DNA of 64,000 nt from Belliella calami (GCF_022549695.1 NZ_JAKZGS010000006.1:1-64000); one strand, 5' to 3'. Shown: positions 43,446 through 52,641, counted from the stretch's first letter. Notes: a model not told the origin generated them from the sequence alone. Translations and numbers: made by a program.

Positions 43446-44807
43446 TTATTCTTTAAAATACAAATCCCAAATATCCTCTAATCTCTTGGCTATATTGTAC
43501 GCCAATAGTGGTGGAACAGCATTTCCAATAATTTTATAAGCTTGGGAAGGACTTACTAGAAAGGAACCTTTTCGTCCATTTTTCTTTTCGATAACAAAAT
43601 CATAATCAGGAGGAAATGTTTGGATTAATGCACACTCTCTCACAGTTAGCCTTCTTTCAACTAACCCTTTATTCAATTCAATATTAATTTTACCTCCATT
43701 TTCTTTTGATAGTCTTCGGAACTCGATGTTTCCATGATGTTCAGACCTAATGGTTGGAGCAATACCAGATAGTTTTATTTCCGTTTGTCCTTGGCAATGC
43801 CTACCCATAAATTTTGCCTTTGAATAATGTCGTTGGGACAAGTCCTTTGCTTCTTCTGGCTCTTCTAAATGCTTAAACACCTCCTTAAGCTGAACATACT
43901 GTTTGAGATTTTCACCCTCAGCTTTAAACGCATGTGTAGGGCTTGGATAAGGATTATAAAGTTCTGATAATTTTCCATTTTCAATTTCGAAAAGTGTTTT
44001 CTTATTTAAAGCCGATTTTTTTATCCCGATAAAAATAACTCTTTCTCTTGATTGAGGGACACCAAAGTCTGCAGAATGCAAAACTTGAGGATCTAGAACA
44101 ATATAACCGTTTCCGTTTGCAGAAGAAAAATCACTTTGAATAATTGACTTTACATCCCCCAAGTTAACAAGCCCTTTCACATTCTCAGCGATGAAGATCT
44201 TTGGCTGTGTAATCCCAATCACCTCTTTCATCCACATGTATAACTGCCCACGAGTTTCTACTGAAGCTGTTTTATCATTTATCAGTTCGCCACTATGACT
44301 TTTATGTGAATAAAATCCTTTTCTTTTACCTGCAATGCTAAAATCTTGGCAGGGAAAACCTCCAGTAACTACATCAACATTTTTTGGAAAAACATTAACC
44401 CCATTTTGATACATCTTAACTAGATCAACGATACTTTCTTGATAAAACCCTTCGGCACTATGCCCTCGTTTCGAAAAAAAATTGACCCAAGCATTCCTTG
44501 CATCTGATAAAATATCATTAGCAAAGACAGTTTGAAACCTAGTCTTTTTTAGTTGAACAAAGCCATTTTTTAAACTCTTCTCAATAAAATGAGGTGTTAA
44601 ATTTTCATTAATTGAACTCTGTAAAACTGAGAAGCCACCTTCAAAACCCAAATCCATTCCTCCACAACCTGAAAAGAGTGATAAAACATTTAACGTTTCT
44701 TTCTTTTCACCCTTTGATACTTTTAAAAAAGTTTTTGGGGAATATAAAATATCCAGCTGTGGTTCTTCTACCAAGTTTATTTCTATTCCATTGTTATCAG
44801 TTCGCAT
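43446..44807 (-). CDS. DNA (cytosine-5) methyltransferase, type II R-M
   Basis: This is a 453-residue C5 methyltransferase. Motifs in order: [17 protein letters not shown] (I, AdoMet binding), [18 protein letters not shown] (IV, catalytic Cys in PCQ), [10 protein letters not shown] (VI, ENV), [12 protein letters not shown] (VIII), a target-recognition region of about 120 residues, [12 protein letters not shown] (IX) and [17 protein letters not shown] (X). A 40-residue N-terminal extension precedes motif I. It methylates cytosine in the site cut by the nuclease encoded just downstream, protecting the host. It starts 3 bases after the controller stop. Confidence 0.96.
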   Translation of the reverse strand: MRTDNNGIEINLVEEPQLDILYSPKTFLKVSKGEKKETLNVLSLFSGCGGMDLGFEGGFSVLQSSINENLTPHFIEKSLKNGFVQLKKTRFQTVFANDILSDARNAWVNFFSKRGHSAEGFYQESIVDLVKMYQNGVNVFPKNVDVVTGGFPCQDFSIAGKRKGFYSHKSHSGELINDKTASVETRGQLYMWMKEVIGITQPKIFIAENVKGLVNLGDVKSIIQSDFSSANGNGYIVLDPQVLHSADFGVPQSRERVIFIGIKKSALNKKTLFEIENGKLSELYNPYPSPTHAFKAEGENLKQYVQLKEVFKHLEEPEEAKDLSQRHYSKAKFMGRHCQGQTEIKLSGIAPTIRSEHHGNIEFRRLSKENGGKINIELNKGLVERRLTVRECALIQTFPPDYDFVIEKKNGRKGSFLVSPSQAYKIIGNAVPPLLAYNIAKRLEDIWDLYFKE

Positions 44808-44810
44808 AGT

Positions 44811-45119
44811 TTAGATTTTCACAAGATTTGACTTCAAGTACTTTACTTTCTGTTCAGCTGCTTTTAACACTTTGTCCGCACAATCTTCATTTGCTATTTC
44901 ATAAGCAATTTTTTCACTGATAAATTGAACCAATAAATCTTCTTTATCAAACTCAAGGACTTCCGCAAGTTTTAAAATAATGTCCTTGTTAGTCTTCCGC
45001 TCATTTCTCTCTATTTTGCTTAAAATAGCTTGATCAATATTAAGATAAGATGCCACTTGCCTAAGCAGCAAGCCCATACTTTCTCTTTTCGCTCTTATTT
45101 TTTGACCAACAGTCTCCAT
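44811..45119 (-). CDS. XRE-family controller protein of the R-M system
   Basis: This is a 102-residue protein with an N-terminal XRE helix-turn-helix (IRAKRESMGLLLRQVASYLNIDQAILSKIERNERK, residues about 8-42) and a helical C-terminal tail. An in-frame TTG at 45149 would add 10 residues but lies inside the operator repeats, so I chose the ATG at 45119. It leads the tight controller-methyltransferase-nuclease operon and, like C proteins of other R-M systems, probably times nuclease expression by binding the repeats just upstream. The longer-than-usual tail (C proteins are about 80 residues) is a small difference. Confidence 0.85.
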   Translation of the reverse strand: METVGQKIRAKRESMGLLLRQVASYLNIDQAILSKIERNERKTNKDIILKLAEVLEFDKEDLLVQFISEKIAYEIANEDCADKVLKAAEQKVKYLKSNLVKI

Positions 45120-45132
45120 AGAAGTAATTTTC

Positions 45133-45166
45133 TTGACATAATTTGTCAAATATAATTTGTCAAATT
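45133..45166 (-). promoter_or_regulatory. Candidate C-boxes of the R-M controller
   Basis: Two copies of AATTTGTCAAAT (45140-45151 and 45154-45165, the second extending to 45166 as a 13-bp palindrome) sit 14 bp apart. The first also lies inside the perfect palindrome TTGACA-5-TGTCAA (45133-45149). All are within 14-47 bp upstream of the controller ATG, where a self-binding C protein would act. Confidence 0.65.
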
Positions 45167-45260
45167 GTTATACACAAATAGTCAACCAATAAGTTCATGT
45201 GCGAATATTTGCTTTTTCATCAAATCACCATTAAATTCCTACTTTATCAAAAGCACTTTC

Positions 45261-46235
45261 CTACCTTTCCAAAACCCCATACTTGTATCGATAGTCCACC
45301 GGTGAGATACCCGAATATTTTTTGAAAACATCTCTAAATGATTTGGAATCTGCATAGCCAACATCATACATGACTTCGCTGACGGTTTTTCTGGTTTTTT
45401 CCAAGTCCCGTTTGGCTGCCTCTACCCTCACTCTTTGGATATACTCAACCAATGTATTGCTTGTGGCTTGTTTGAACCTTCTCTCCATAGTCCGTCGGAC
45501 CATATTGAATTTGCTACACAATTCATCCACATTGATCTTTTCCTGAAAATTCTTCTCAACATAGACTTGAATATCTTTCACCGCTTTATCAGCATGATCT
45601 TTTTGACCTGTGAAAATGATAAACTCAGATTGGGAATTTCTACCCATATCTATTTGAAATATCTTCGAACAGTAGATAGCCGCTTCCCTATCTATAAATT
45701 TCTCTATCAGATACAATATCAAATTTGCTGAAGAAAATGCTCCCCCACCAGTATATATCCCATCATCATCTGTCATCAGGCTATCTGGTGCCAAGTCTGT
45801 TTTTGGAAATAATTTCCTGAATTGATCTGTCGCTTTCCAGTGGGTCACACATTTTTTTCCATTCAACAAACCCGTGCTTCCCAAAATAAATGCTCCCAAA
45901 CATAAAGAAACCACTTCAGAACCTCCTGTGTATTGGCGGCTGATCCAATCAAAAAAACCTTGATTTGCGATGATTCCCTCTTGCAAATCAAATTGTACCG
46001 GAGGAATGATTATCAGGTCCGTTTTTGAAACTTGGTCGATGGTTTTGTCAGGTTTGATGGTATATAGGCCGTTATTGAGCTTTACTTCCGGCTCTACTCC
46101 AACCAATTCTACTTTGAATACCTCAGGTTTCCCTTTCATTCTCAAATATTCGTTTGCTTCAAGTAGGCCATGCCGGGCATTTTCCATGCTCCCCAAGTTG
46201 ACATGGTTTAAAAGTAGGATGGAAACATGTTTCAT
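45261..46235 (-). CDS. GlxA-type AraC transcriptional regulator
   Basis: This is a 324-residue regulator of the GlxA/FtrA type. An N-terminal DJ-1/PfpI-like domain (residues 1-190) includes the nucleophile-elbow-like VSLCLGAFILGSTGLLNGKKCVTHW. It is followed by an AraC DNA-binding domain with two helix-turn-helices (IQVYVEKNFQEKINVDELCSKFNMVRRTMERRFK and VSEVMYDVGYADSKSFRDVFKKYSGISPVDYR). Such proteins sense small metabolites, but the ligand here is unknown. It stands alone, divergent from a small gene. No relation to the neighbouring R-M genes is evident. Confidence 0.9.
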   Translation of the reverse strand: MKHVSILLLNHVNLGSMENARHGLLEANEYLRMKGKPEVFKVELVGVEPEVKLNNGLYTIKPDKTIDQVSKTDLIIIPPVQFDLQEGIIANQGFFDWISRQYTGGSEVVSLCLGAFILGSTGLLNGKKCVTHWKATDQFRKLFPKTDLAPDSLMTDDDGIYTGGGAFSSANLILYLIEKFIDREAAIYCSKIFQIDMGRNSQSEFIIFTGQKDHADKAVKDIQVYVEKNFQEKINVDELCSKFNMVRRTMERRFKQATSNTLVEYIQRVRVEAAKRDLEKTRKTVSEVMYDVGYADSKSFRDVFKKYSGISPVDYRYKYGVLER

Positions 46236-46358
46236 AATACAAAATTCACGTTTATCAATGTCGCAATCAACCTCAGAAAATGTCGTGATTGCATATTAAA
46301 GTTAAACTTTTCTATTGATAATTTTGTAATGACGCTTTAATCTTCAAAAAAAGAAAAA

Positions 46359-46592
46359 ATGGTAGAAGTTTTTTGTACGAATATTCAGGATTCTACTGTG
46401 GCAAGTAAAATCCTGAATGAAATCGAGGGGAAATTCCCTGGTTTGAAAGTAAATTTTGATTTGGAAGATTGTGATAAGATCCTCAGAATAGAATTTTCAA
46501 TGGATTTTGAGCCGAAAGAAGTTATCGAGTTCGTAAGCCATCGTGGACATACCATCTATGCACTTGAAGATATTATTTACCCAATCTGCTAG
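46359..46592 (+). CDS. Small conserved-looking protein, possible ferredoxin-like fold
   Basis: This is a 77-residue soluble protein with MVEVFCTNIQDSTVASKILNEIEGKFPGLKVNFDLEDCDKILRIE and VIEFVSHRGHTIYALED. The beta-alpha-beta-beta-alpha-beta order and the ends recall heavy-metal-associated or ACT-like folds, with Cys6, Cys38 and Cys77 but no CxxC. I do not recognise a named family. A TAATTTTG box at 46319-46326 is a plausible -7 promoter element. Its stop codon overlaps that of the convergent NtrC-type gene by 4 bases. Confidence 0.72.
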   Translation: MVEVFCTNIQDSTVASKILNEIEGKFPGLKVNFDLEDCDKILRIEFSMDFEPKEVIEFVSHRGHTIYALEDIIYPIC

Positions 46593-48010
46593 ATATTGTG
46601 AAGCTTGATTTTGTTGAAGAGCGTTTTTCTATCTATCCCCAATTGCTTTGCTACTTTTGTCTTGTTATAGTTATTTTCCAAAAGTGCTTTTTTGATTGCA
46701 TCTGCTTCGGCTTGTGCTGCGATCTCTTTTAGATCGACCAATTCCTCTTGTTTCTGAACAATCGGTTGGGATGAATTAGAAGGATTTTGTGATGGTTCAC
46801 CTTGAAAATTAAACTTATTGGCATGTACAATTTCATGTGGAATTGCACTGATTTCTACATTGTCTCCATCTGTCAAGAGAAGGGATCTTCTGATAATATT
46901 TCTCATTTCCCTCAAGTTGCCAGGCCATTCATATTTCATAAACAACTCACTGACTTCTTTTGAAAAACCTTTCACATCTTTTTTCAACTCTATATTTGCA
47001 GCACTCAAAAAATGCTCTGCAAAGAGCATGATGTCTTTTCCCCTCTCGCGCAATGCAGGAACATTGATTGTGAATTCATTGAACCTGTAGAATAGATCTT
47101 CTCTAAATTTTCCTTTGCTGACAGAATCTTTAAGGTTTTCATTTGATGCCACGATAATTCGAACATCAATTGTTTTGTCGTTGACCCCTCCTATTCTTCT
47201 AAGCTTCTTTTCTTGTACCAATCTCAGCAAACCTATTTGGATATCGTAAGAAAGGTTGGCTATTTCATCCAAAAATATCGTACCGCCATCAGCAATTTCG
47301 AATTGTCCCTGCTTTGCAGTCTGTGCACCTGTAAATGCGCCTTTTTCATGACCCCACAATTCACTTCCAGCCAAATCCCTAGTAAGTGCACCACAATCTA
47401 TCGGAACGAAAGGTTTGTCTTTTCTCTCGCTCAAATTGTGTATAGTTCTAGCAATATTTTCCTTTCCCGCTCCACTTTCTCCGTAAATGATCACGCTGAA
47501 ATTCGTAGGTGCAACCAAACTAACTTCCTTTAGCAGGCTTTTTGAAGCCTCTCCTTTACCCCAAATATATTCATCAGTATCTAACTGTGGGGTTTCAGAG
47601 GTTTTAAGCTTTTTCTTTTCCAAATTCTCTTCCGTCACTGGAATTAAAGTTGGCGTATTCATGGCCCTGTCAATAAGACTTAAAATTTCATCTGGAATCA
47701 AAGGTTTGACCACATAATCAAACGCTCCTTTTTTCATTACTTCTACAGCCACACGGACATCCGAATAGCCAGTAATGATAGCCAATTTTGTTTCTGGTGA
47801 GATTTTTTTTACTTCTTGTAGAATATCAGGCCCTTCTATATCCCTTAATTTGAAATCGCATAGGATCAAATCAAAGCTTTGTGATTTCACTAGTTCAATA
47901 CCATTTTTACCGCTTAGGGTAGTTTCTACTTGGTGACCTTTAGTGGTCAAAAACCTCTTGAGGAGGTTACAAATATCAAGATTATCGTCTATTACTAATA
48001 TGTTGGCCAT
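46589..48010 (-). CDS. Sigma-54-dependent response regulator (NtrC family)
   Basis: This is a 473-residue NtrC-type activator. It has a receiver (residues 1-120, LILCDFKLRDIEGPDIL with the phospho-Asp, then DYVVKPL), an AAA+ ATPase with Walker A GESGAGKE, the sigma-54 contact motif GAFTGA, Walker B GTIFLDEI and an R-finger region, and a Fis-type helix-turn-helix at the end (NNYNKTKVAKQLGIDRKTLFNKI). It activates promoters read by RpoN. It is followed upstream in the same direction by a lone receiver 22 bases away. The partner kinase is not adjacent, though two kinases lie within 4 kb. Confidence 0.95.
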   Translation of the reverse strand: MANILVIDDNLDICNLLKRFLTTKGHQVETTLSGKNGIELVKSQSFDLILCDFKLRDIEGPDILQEVKKISPETKLAIITGYSDVRVAVEVMKKGAFDYVVKPLIPDEILSLIDRAMNTPTLIPVTEENLEKKKLKTSETPQLDTDEYIWGKGEASKSLLKEVSLVAPTNFSVIIYGESGAGKENIARTIHNLSERKDKPFVPIDCGALTRDLAGSELWGHEKGAFTGAQTAKQGQFEIADGGTIFLDEIANLSYDIQIGLLRLVQEKKLRRIGGVNDKTIDVRIIVASNENLKDSVSKGKFREDLFYRFNEFTINVPALRERGKDIMLFAEHFLSAANIELKKDVKGFSKEVSELFMKYEWPGNLREMRNIIRRSLLLTDGDNVEISAIPHEIVHANKFNFQGEPSQNPSNSSQPIVQKQEELVDLKEIAAQAEADAIKKALLENNYNKTKVAKQLGIDRKTLFNKIKLHNI

Positions 48011-48032
48011 AGTATAATGCGGGTGATTTTTT

Positions 48033-48383
48033 TCAATTAATCAACAAGTCAATTTCATCAAAGGAAAAAGGCTTACTCAAAAAAGCCAATGCACCTTTTG
48101 ATTTCGCTTCGTCTCTCATTATCTTCTGGTCAAAAGCACTCATCATGATCACATTTAACTCAGGCTGAATGCTTTTGAGGTTTGGCAAAGAGTCTAGCCC
48201 ATTTCCATCAGGGAGATTAACATCTAAAAATAAGAAATCTGGGGCTATATTTTGCAGTTGGGACTTACCGTCTGTCAAATTTACCGCAGTATGCACTTCA
48301 AATCCTTTTCTTTTCAAAAACCGGGATAACAAATTCAAAATCCCTACTTCATCATCTATAATCAAAACGCTTCTTTTTCCCAT
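48033..48383 (-). CDS. Single-domain response regulator (receiver only)
   Basis: This 116-residue CheY-like receiver has the acidic pocket IIDDE near the N-terminus, phospho-acceptor Asp in FLFLDVNLPDGNG, the switch MMSAF and the lysine in FLSKPF. No output domain is present, so it works through protein contact or as a phosphate relay. It is transcribed together with the NtrC-type gene that starts 22 bases after its stop, suggesting they share a relay. Confidence 0.9.
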   Translation of the reverse strand: MGKRSVLIIDDEVGILNLLSRFLKRKGFEVHTAVNLTDGKSQLQNIAPDFLFLDVNLPDGNGLDSLPNLKSIQPELNVIMMSAFDQKIMRDEAKSKGALAFLSKPFSFDEIDLLIN

Positions 48384-48464
48384 TTTCTCTATGATATTGA
48401 AATCCCCTTGTAAATCCCTGTTTGAAGAATTTTTGACCAGTTATGATAGTATATTAAACATAAA

Positions 48465-48491
48465 CCAAAAGACAAAGCTATTGTCTTTTGG
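48465..48491 (-). terminator. Hairpin after the lmo0937-type gene
   Basis: CCAAAAGACAA (48465-48475) and TTGTCTTTTGG (48481-48491) form a perfect 11-bp stem with a 5-base loop, about 55 bases beyond the small membrane protein on the minus strand. The next bases on that strand (TTTATGTTTAA) are T-rich, so a terminator is plausible. Confidence 0.55.
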
Positions 48492-48546
48492 CTTATATAC
48501 TAAATTTTGGTTGTCAGTGTTCAGTTTTTATTTAGCACAAAAGATA

Positions 48547-48699
48547 TTACACCCTTCGTCCTGAAATTATTCTAAACAATATTGAGATAACGGCTAATAC
48601 CAATAAGATGTGGATCAAACCACCTACACTGTAAACGAACGCACCAAAGATCCATCCGATTATTAAAATTACCGCGATTATGTACAATAGATTTCCCAT
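48547..48699 (-). CDS. lmo0937-type small membrane protein
   Basis: This is a 50-residue ORF too short for common cut-offs. It starts MGNLLYIIAVILIIGWIFG, continues AFVYSVGGLIHILLVLAVI and ends with a basic ISGRRV tail: two membrane helices with a short turn. This is the pattern of the lmo0937/DUF5670 family, found in many bacteria and often stress-linked. It has an A-rich leader. A T-rich hairpin follows. The neighbourhood also holds CsbD and a coiled-coil lipoprotein, fitting a stress role by context only. Confidence 0.85.
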   Translation of the reverse strand: MGNLLYIIAVILIIGWIFGAFVYSVGGLIHILLVLAVISILFRIISGRRV

Positions 48700-48883
48700 T
48701 TTTTTAATATTTTAAATTTAAATAATATTTTAAATAAATATTTCCAAACTTTGTGCCTTAATAGGATTTAGTGCATTGTGACGTCAAATGGTGCATTTTC
48801 TGTACAAGATGAGTTTAATCACTGAGATTACGGGGAAAAAGAACCCCGAAACGCGTACCAAAAACTGAAATAAAAAGCCCGAC

Positions 48884-50299
48884 ATGTCCAAAATCAAATC
48901 ATTTTCAATCCTTACCCTGATACTCATCATTATAAGTGGTGCTATTTCTCTTTACACTATCTTTAGAGTCAAGCACCTCAACAATGCGAATAGCTTAACG
49001 AGCCAAATGGTGGACTACACCAATGACATACACATCATGTCTTTGGAAAATGAAATCGCTATCCTAAGTTATGCGACTACTTATGACTCGATCTTTTTGG
49101 ATAGTATCAATATGATACAAGGAAATATTTCAAAAAAACTGGATACGCTTAGGGAATTCAACAATTCTCTTGGCTATAATACTGACTTGCTAAACAGTCT
49201 TGAAAGCAGTATCAAAGAGCGAAATGAGGTTTTTGAAAAATCCCACAGGGAAAATTTGGATTATGACAGTTTCCTCCAAAATGTAAGAGAAAATCGATAC
49301 AAAAACTTCTTGAAGTTTGGACAAAGAATCAAAGGTTTAAATCACCTTATTTTGGATGAACAGCAAGCATCGTTCAACCAAAAAGAAAGGGGGCTATTAA
49401 ATAACCTCAATATCCTCACATTCATAGTATTGGCCGTCACAGGAATATCAATCCTTGCAGTAATCATCAGTTTCAAAGCATTCTATGCTTACAAAAAAGA
49501 ACAGGAAGAATCCTCAAGGCAACTGGCTGATTACAAGGAACAGCTGGAAAATCAAGTCAGCCAATTGAACATCACAAACAAAGAACTGGAGCAATTTGCC
49601 TATGTAGCTTCACATGATCTCCAAGAACCATTGAGAAAAATCACTTCCTTCAATGACTTACTCCAAGAACAGTACAGCGAAGACTTGGAAGGTGATGGAA
49701 AGCTTTATCTTGACAGAATAGCTTTTGCAGCCAACAGAATGCGGAAATTAATCACAGACCTTTTGGAATATAGCCGTGCAGGAAGACAGAAAGAAGAAGA
49801 GGTCATCTTGGATTTGGAAGAAGTAGTAAATGAAGTCGTCGATGACCTATATGTAATAGTCAAAGAAAAAAAAGCTGTCATAGAAATAGATCAACTCCCC
49901 AAAATACTCGGGACATATATTGACTGGAGGACAGTATTCCAAAATCTAATCAGCAATGCCATCAAGTTCGCAAAAAAAGACACTCCACCTCATATTCTAA
50001 TAAGCTCCAAAGTTGCAGATGAAGCTTTGATAAAAACAAAAATCAATGAACCTGACATGGAAATTGACTACTTCCATTTGACAATTAGTGATAATGGTAT
50101 TGGTTTCAACCCCGAATATGCAGAAAAAATCTTCATCATATTCCAACGTTTATTTGGTAAAGATATCTATGAAGGGACCGGAATAGGATTGGCAATATGT
50201 AAAAAAATATTTGAGAAAATGGGTGGAATTATTTATGCAGAGTCAATTGAGGGTGAAGGGGCAACTTTTCACATGATTTTCCCAGATTATCAAAAATAA
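48884..50299 (+). CDS. Sensor histidine kinase with CHASE3-like input
   Basis: This is a 471-residue membrane kinase. A first membrane helix (about 7-25) and a second (about 177-200) enclose a helical periplasmic domain of CHASE3 type. A coiled coil follows, then the H-box FAYVASHDLQEPLRKI with H244, and an ATPase with NLISNAIKF, ISDNGIGFNP and GTGIGLAICKKI. The FAYVASHDLQEPLR form is the bacteriophytochrome-type class. A receiver gene lies 156 bases downstream on the same strand and is the likely partner. Confidence 0.93.
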   Translation: MSKIKSFSILTLILIIISGAISLYTIFRVKHLNNANSLTSQMVDYTNDIHIMSLENEIAILSYATTYDSIFLDSINMIQGNISKKLDTLREFNNSLGYNTDLLNSLESSIKERNEVFEKSHRENLDYDSFLQNVRENRYKNFLKFGQRIKGLNHLILDEQQASFNQKERGLLNNLNILTFIVLAVTGISILAVIISFKAFYAYKKEQEESSRQLADYKEQLENQVSQLNITNKELEQFAYVASHDLQEPLRKITSFNDLLQEQYSEDLEGDGKLYLDRIAFAANRMRKLITDLLEYSRAGRQKEEEVILDLEEVVNEVVDDLYVIVKEKKAVIEIDQLPKILGTYIDWRTVFQNLISNAIKFAKKDTPPHILISSKVADEALIKTKINEPDMEIDYFHLTISDNGIGFNPEYAEKIFIIFQRLFGKDIYEGTGIGLAICKKIFEKMGGIIYAESIEGEGATFHMIFPDYQK

Positions 50300-50455
50300 G
50301 CTTTGTAGTAAAACTTACCTGCAAAAGATAAATTTTTTAAGTTAAAATACAATCCATTTAATATTATAATTTAAAGTTAAAATTTATAATAAGCTTAATT
50401 AAGGAAAATTTTAATTAACTTCGTCACAGACGAACAGTTTAAGACCCCAACACAA

Positions 50456-50899
50456 ATGAAAAATGAAAAAATAATGAACATATTGGTAGCTGAAGATGAC
50501 ATTGATGACAGACTTCTAATTACCAAAGCTTTCAAAGAATCTTTTGACAAAGCCAATCTAATTTGTGTTGAAAATGGGGAAATCCTATTATCATATCTAC
50601 GAAGAGAAGGAAAGTACCAAGACCAAAACAAATACCCTGTTCCCAACCTTATTCTATTGGATTTGAATATGCCAAAGAAAGACGGTAGAGAAGCTTTGGT
50701 TGAAATCAAATCTGACGAGAATTTCAAAACAATCCCTGTAATTATATTTACAACCTCTCAACTTGAGGATGATATCAAAGCCACCTATACGAGTGGAACC
50801 AATAGCTATATCACCAAACCTGGCACTTTTGATGGGTTACTGTCAGTTGGCAAAGAGTTACAGACTTATTGGGGGAAAACAGTTTTGTTACCCAACTAA
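50456..50899 (+). CDS. Rcp1-like single-domain response regulator
   Basis: This is a 147-residue receiver. It has VAEDDIDDRLLITKAF at the N-terminus, the phospho-Asp in LILLDLNMPKKDGREAL, IPVIIFTTS and the lysine in SYITKPG. The DIDDRLL form and the insert before the Asp (YLRREGKYQDQNKYPVPNLI) are typical of the Rcp1 class paired with phytochrome-like kinases, which fits the CHASE3 kinase just upstream. There is no output domain. The 156-bp gap between them is AT-rich without other features. Confidence 0.9.
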   Translation: MKNEKIMNILVAEDDIDDRLLITKAFKESFDKANLICVENGEILLSYLRREGKYQDQNKYPVPNLILLDLNMPKKDGREALVEIKSDENFKTIPVIIFTTSQLEDDIKATYTSGTNSYITKPGTFDGLLSVGKELQTYWGKTVLLPN

Positions 50900-50963
50900 G
50901 TTTTAAGCTAGAAATATTTTAATCAACCCACGCACTATTTACTAATCGACTAATATCTAGTTA

Positions 50964-51025
50964 CGATTATCCGCATGATTTTATTGGAAAATTCAACTCC
51001 TGGTATCATCGCGGATAACCAAATT
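50964..51025. repeat. Short inverted-repeat element before a kinase gene
   Basis: CGATTATCCGC (50964-50974) and CGGATAACCAAATT (51012-51025) match the ends of the element at 42163-42224. The element supplies an ATG at 50975 in frame with the next kinase, which can lead to an over-long gene call. Confidence 0.55.
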
Positions 51026-51037
51026 AAACTATTACCG

Positions 51038-52486
51038 ATGCCAATGAAAGACAGTAAGAAAACAGTATTATTTGTAGATGATGATCCTGAGGATTTTTTC
51101 TTAATTGAAATGATGCTCAGGAGCTATAAAATGATAAATTTTGAACTTACTCATGCCAAGAACTTCAAAGAAGCGGAAGAAAAGCTTTCACAAAATTTTG
51201 ATGCATATCTTGTAGATTACAGACTTGGCTCTGAATCGGGGATAGAAGTACTTGGACTTATCAAGCGAAAATCCAAACATGCTCCTGTCATTATTTTGAC
51301 AGGCATGGAAAATGGGCAAGTTGACAACCAAGCTATGGAGTTTGGTGCTGCAGATTATCTAGTCAAAGGGGCTTTTGATGGCCAAATGCTCGGAAGAACC
51401 ATCCGCTATGCCATCCGAGATGCCGAATTGCACGAGAGTCTGGAAATTGCCGGAAGGAAGTTCAAAAATATTTTTGAAAGATCTGCTGATCCAATCATCC
51501 TCATCAACGAGGATTCCCTTATAATGGATTTCAATCCTTCCTTTGTTCAGAAATTTGGGTACAATCCCGAGGAATCGGATTTTCATGCCCTTTATTTCAC
51601 TGATCTTTTGGTGGATAAGAAGGACAAAACATTTCTAAAAAACAATCTGAATTCGAACTTTGGTGTACTTGATTTTGAAGCAAAAATCAAAGTCAATAAG
51701 AATCAAAACATAGTAGCCCTGCTGAGTATTGTGATGAATGAGTCAAACAAGGGCTTATTCCAAATCATGATCAAAGATCTCACTGAGTTTAAAATCAGAA
51801 ATGAGGAACTGTTTAACCTGAGAAGATTTTCTTCTACAGGCAGGATTGCAAGGATCTTGGCTCATGAAGTAAAGAATCCATTGACTACAATTCTCCTTTC
51901 TGCAGAACAACTTGGTTATGAACTCCCAAAAGAAGTCAAAGAAGAAAGTGGCGATTTGATCGAGTCTATCAAAAAGAATTGTTCACGAATCAATCAATTG
52001 ATTACCGAACTTCTGGAATCTACGCGATTCACTGAGCTGAAATCAGAAAGATATTCTTTGAATAAGTTGGTAGATGAAGCATTGGAGGAAGTAGAAGGAA
52101 GAATAAATCTCAAATGCATAGAATTGATCAAAGATCTCGATCCCGATGTAGGAAATGTAAACCTTGATGTGGAAAAAGTGAAAATCGCCTTTGTGAATAT
52201 CTTGGTGAATGCGGTAGAAGCGATGGATGGTAAAAAAGGTCTCTTGGAAGTCAAAACTTGCATCAAATCCAACAAGTGTATCGTAGAAATCTCTGACAAT
52301 GGAGCCGGAATCCCTCAGGAAAACCTTGATCGTTTATTCGAACCTTTCTATACCAGCAAACCAACAGGCTCTGGACTTGGGCTTACCAATACCCAAAACA
52401 TCATTTTTAGTCATGGCGGATCTATCAGAGTGCAAAGTAAAGAAGGTGTCGGCACGACATTTTACATATCTCTAGATTGCGGGTGA
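51038..52486 (+). CDS. Receiver-PAS-histidine kinase hybrid
   Basis: This soluble protein has about 482 residues. An N-terminal receiver (FVDDDPEDFFLIEMML, phospho-Asp D60 in LVDYRLGSESG) is followed by a PAS domain (FKNIFERSADPIILINEDSLIMDFNPSFVQKFGY) and a kinase with H276 in LAHEVKNPLT. The ATPase has NILVNAVEAM, ISDNGAGIP and SGLGLTNTQNI. The receiver-first order suggests phosphorelay input from the upstream kinase or receiver. An ATG at 50975 is in frame but comes from a repeat; 51038 or 51044 is the better start. The stop codon lies in a TGCGGGTGAT repeat. Confidence 0.92.
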   Translation: MPMKDSKKTVLFVDDDPEDFFLIEMMLRSYKMINFELTHAKNFKEAEEKLSQNFDAYLVDYRLGSESGIEVLGLIKRKSKHAPVIILTGMENGQVDNQAMEFGAADYLVKGAFDGQMLGRTIRYAIRDAELHESLEIAGRKFKNIFERSADPIILINEDSLIMDFNPSFVQKFGYNPEESDFHALYFTDLLVDKKDKTFLKNNLNSNFGVLDFEAKIKVNKNQNIVALLSIVMNESNKGLFQIMIKDLTEFKIRNEELFNLRRFSSTGRIARILAHEVKNPLTTILLSAEQLGYELPKEVKEESGDLIESIKKNCSRINQLITELLESTRFTELKSERYSLNKLVDEALEEVEGRINLKCIELIKDLDPDVGNVNLDVEKVKIAFVNILVNAVEAMDGKKGLLEVKTCIKSNKCIVEISDNGAGIPQENLDRLFEPFYTSKPTGSGLGLTNTQNIIFSHGGSIRVQSKEGVGTTFYISLDCG

Positions 52487-52607
52487 TTTTAATCAACTCG
52501 TAAACTGGTTCTTAGTACCTAGATGAAGTCCAACTGATAGTATAATTATAATGTAATCATAATTTTAAATAGCTACTTGAAAATTGCGGCTTGTATTTAA
52601 AATTAAC

Positions 52608-52641
52608 AAAAAAGGTTATCCATAAATGGATAACCTTTTTT
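52608..52641. terminator. Bidirectional terminator
   Basis: AAAAAAGGTTATCCAT and ATGGATAACCTTTTTT form a 16-bp perfect stem with a 2-base loop, between two convergent genes. T-runs on both strands allow use in either direction. Confidence 0.93.

Noticed and set aside
45120-45149. Longer controller start at 45149
   Set aside because: It is a TTG within the operator-like repeats; ATG at 45119 fits the XRE fold.
45261-46235. The GlxA-type regulator as part of the R-M system
   Set aside because: The R-M controller has its own upstream boxes, and more than 100 bp plus separate logic divide the genes; no evidence of a link.
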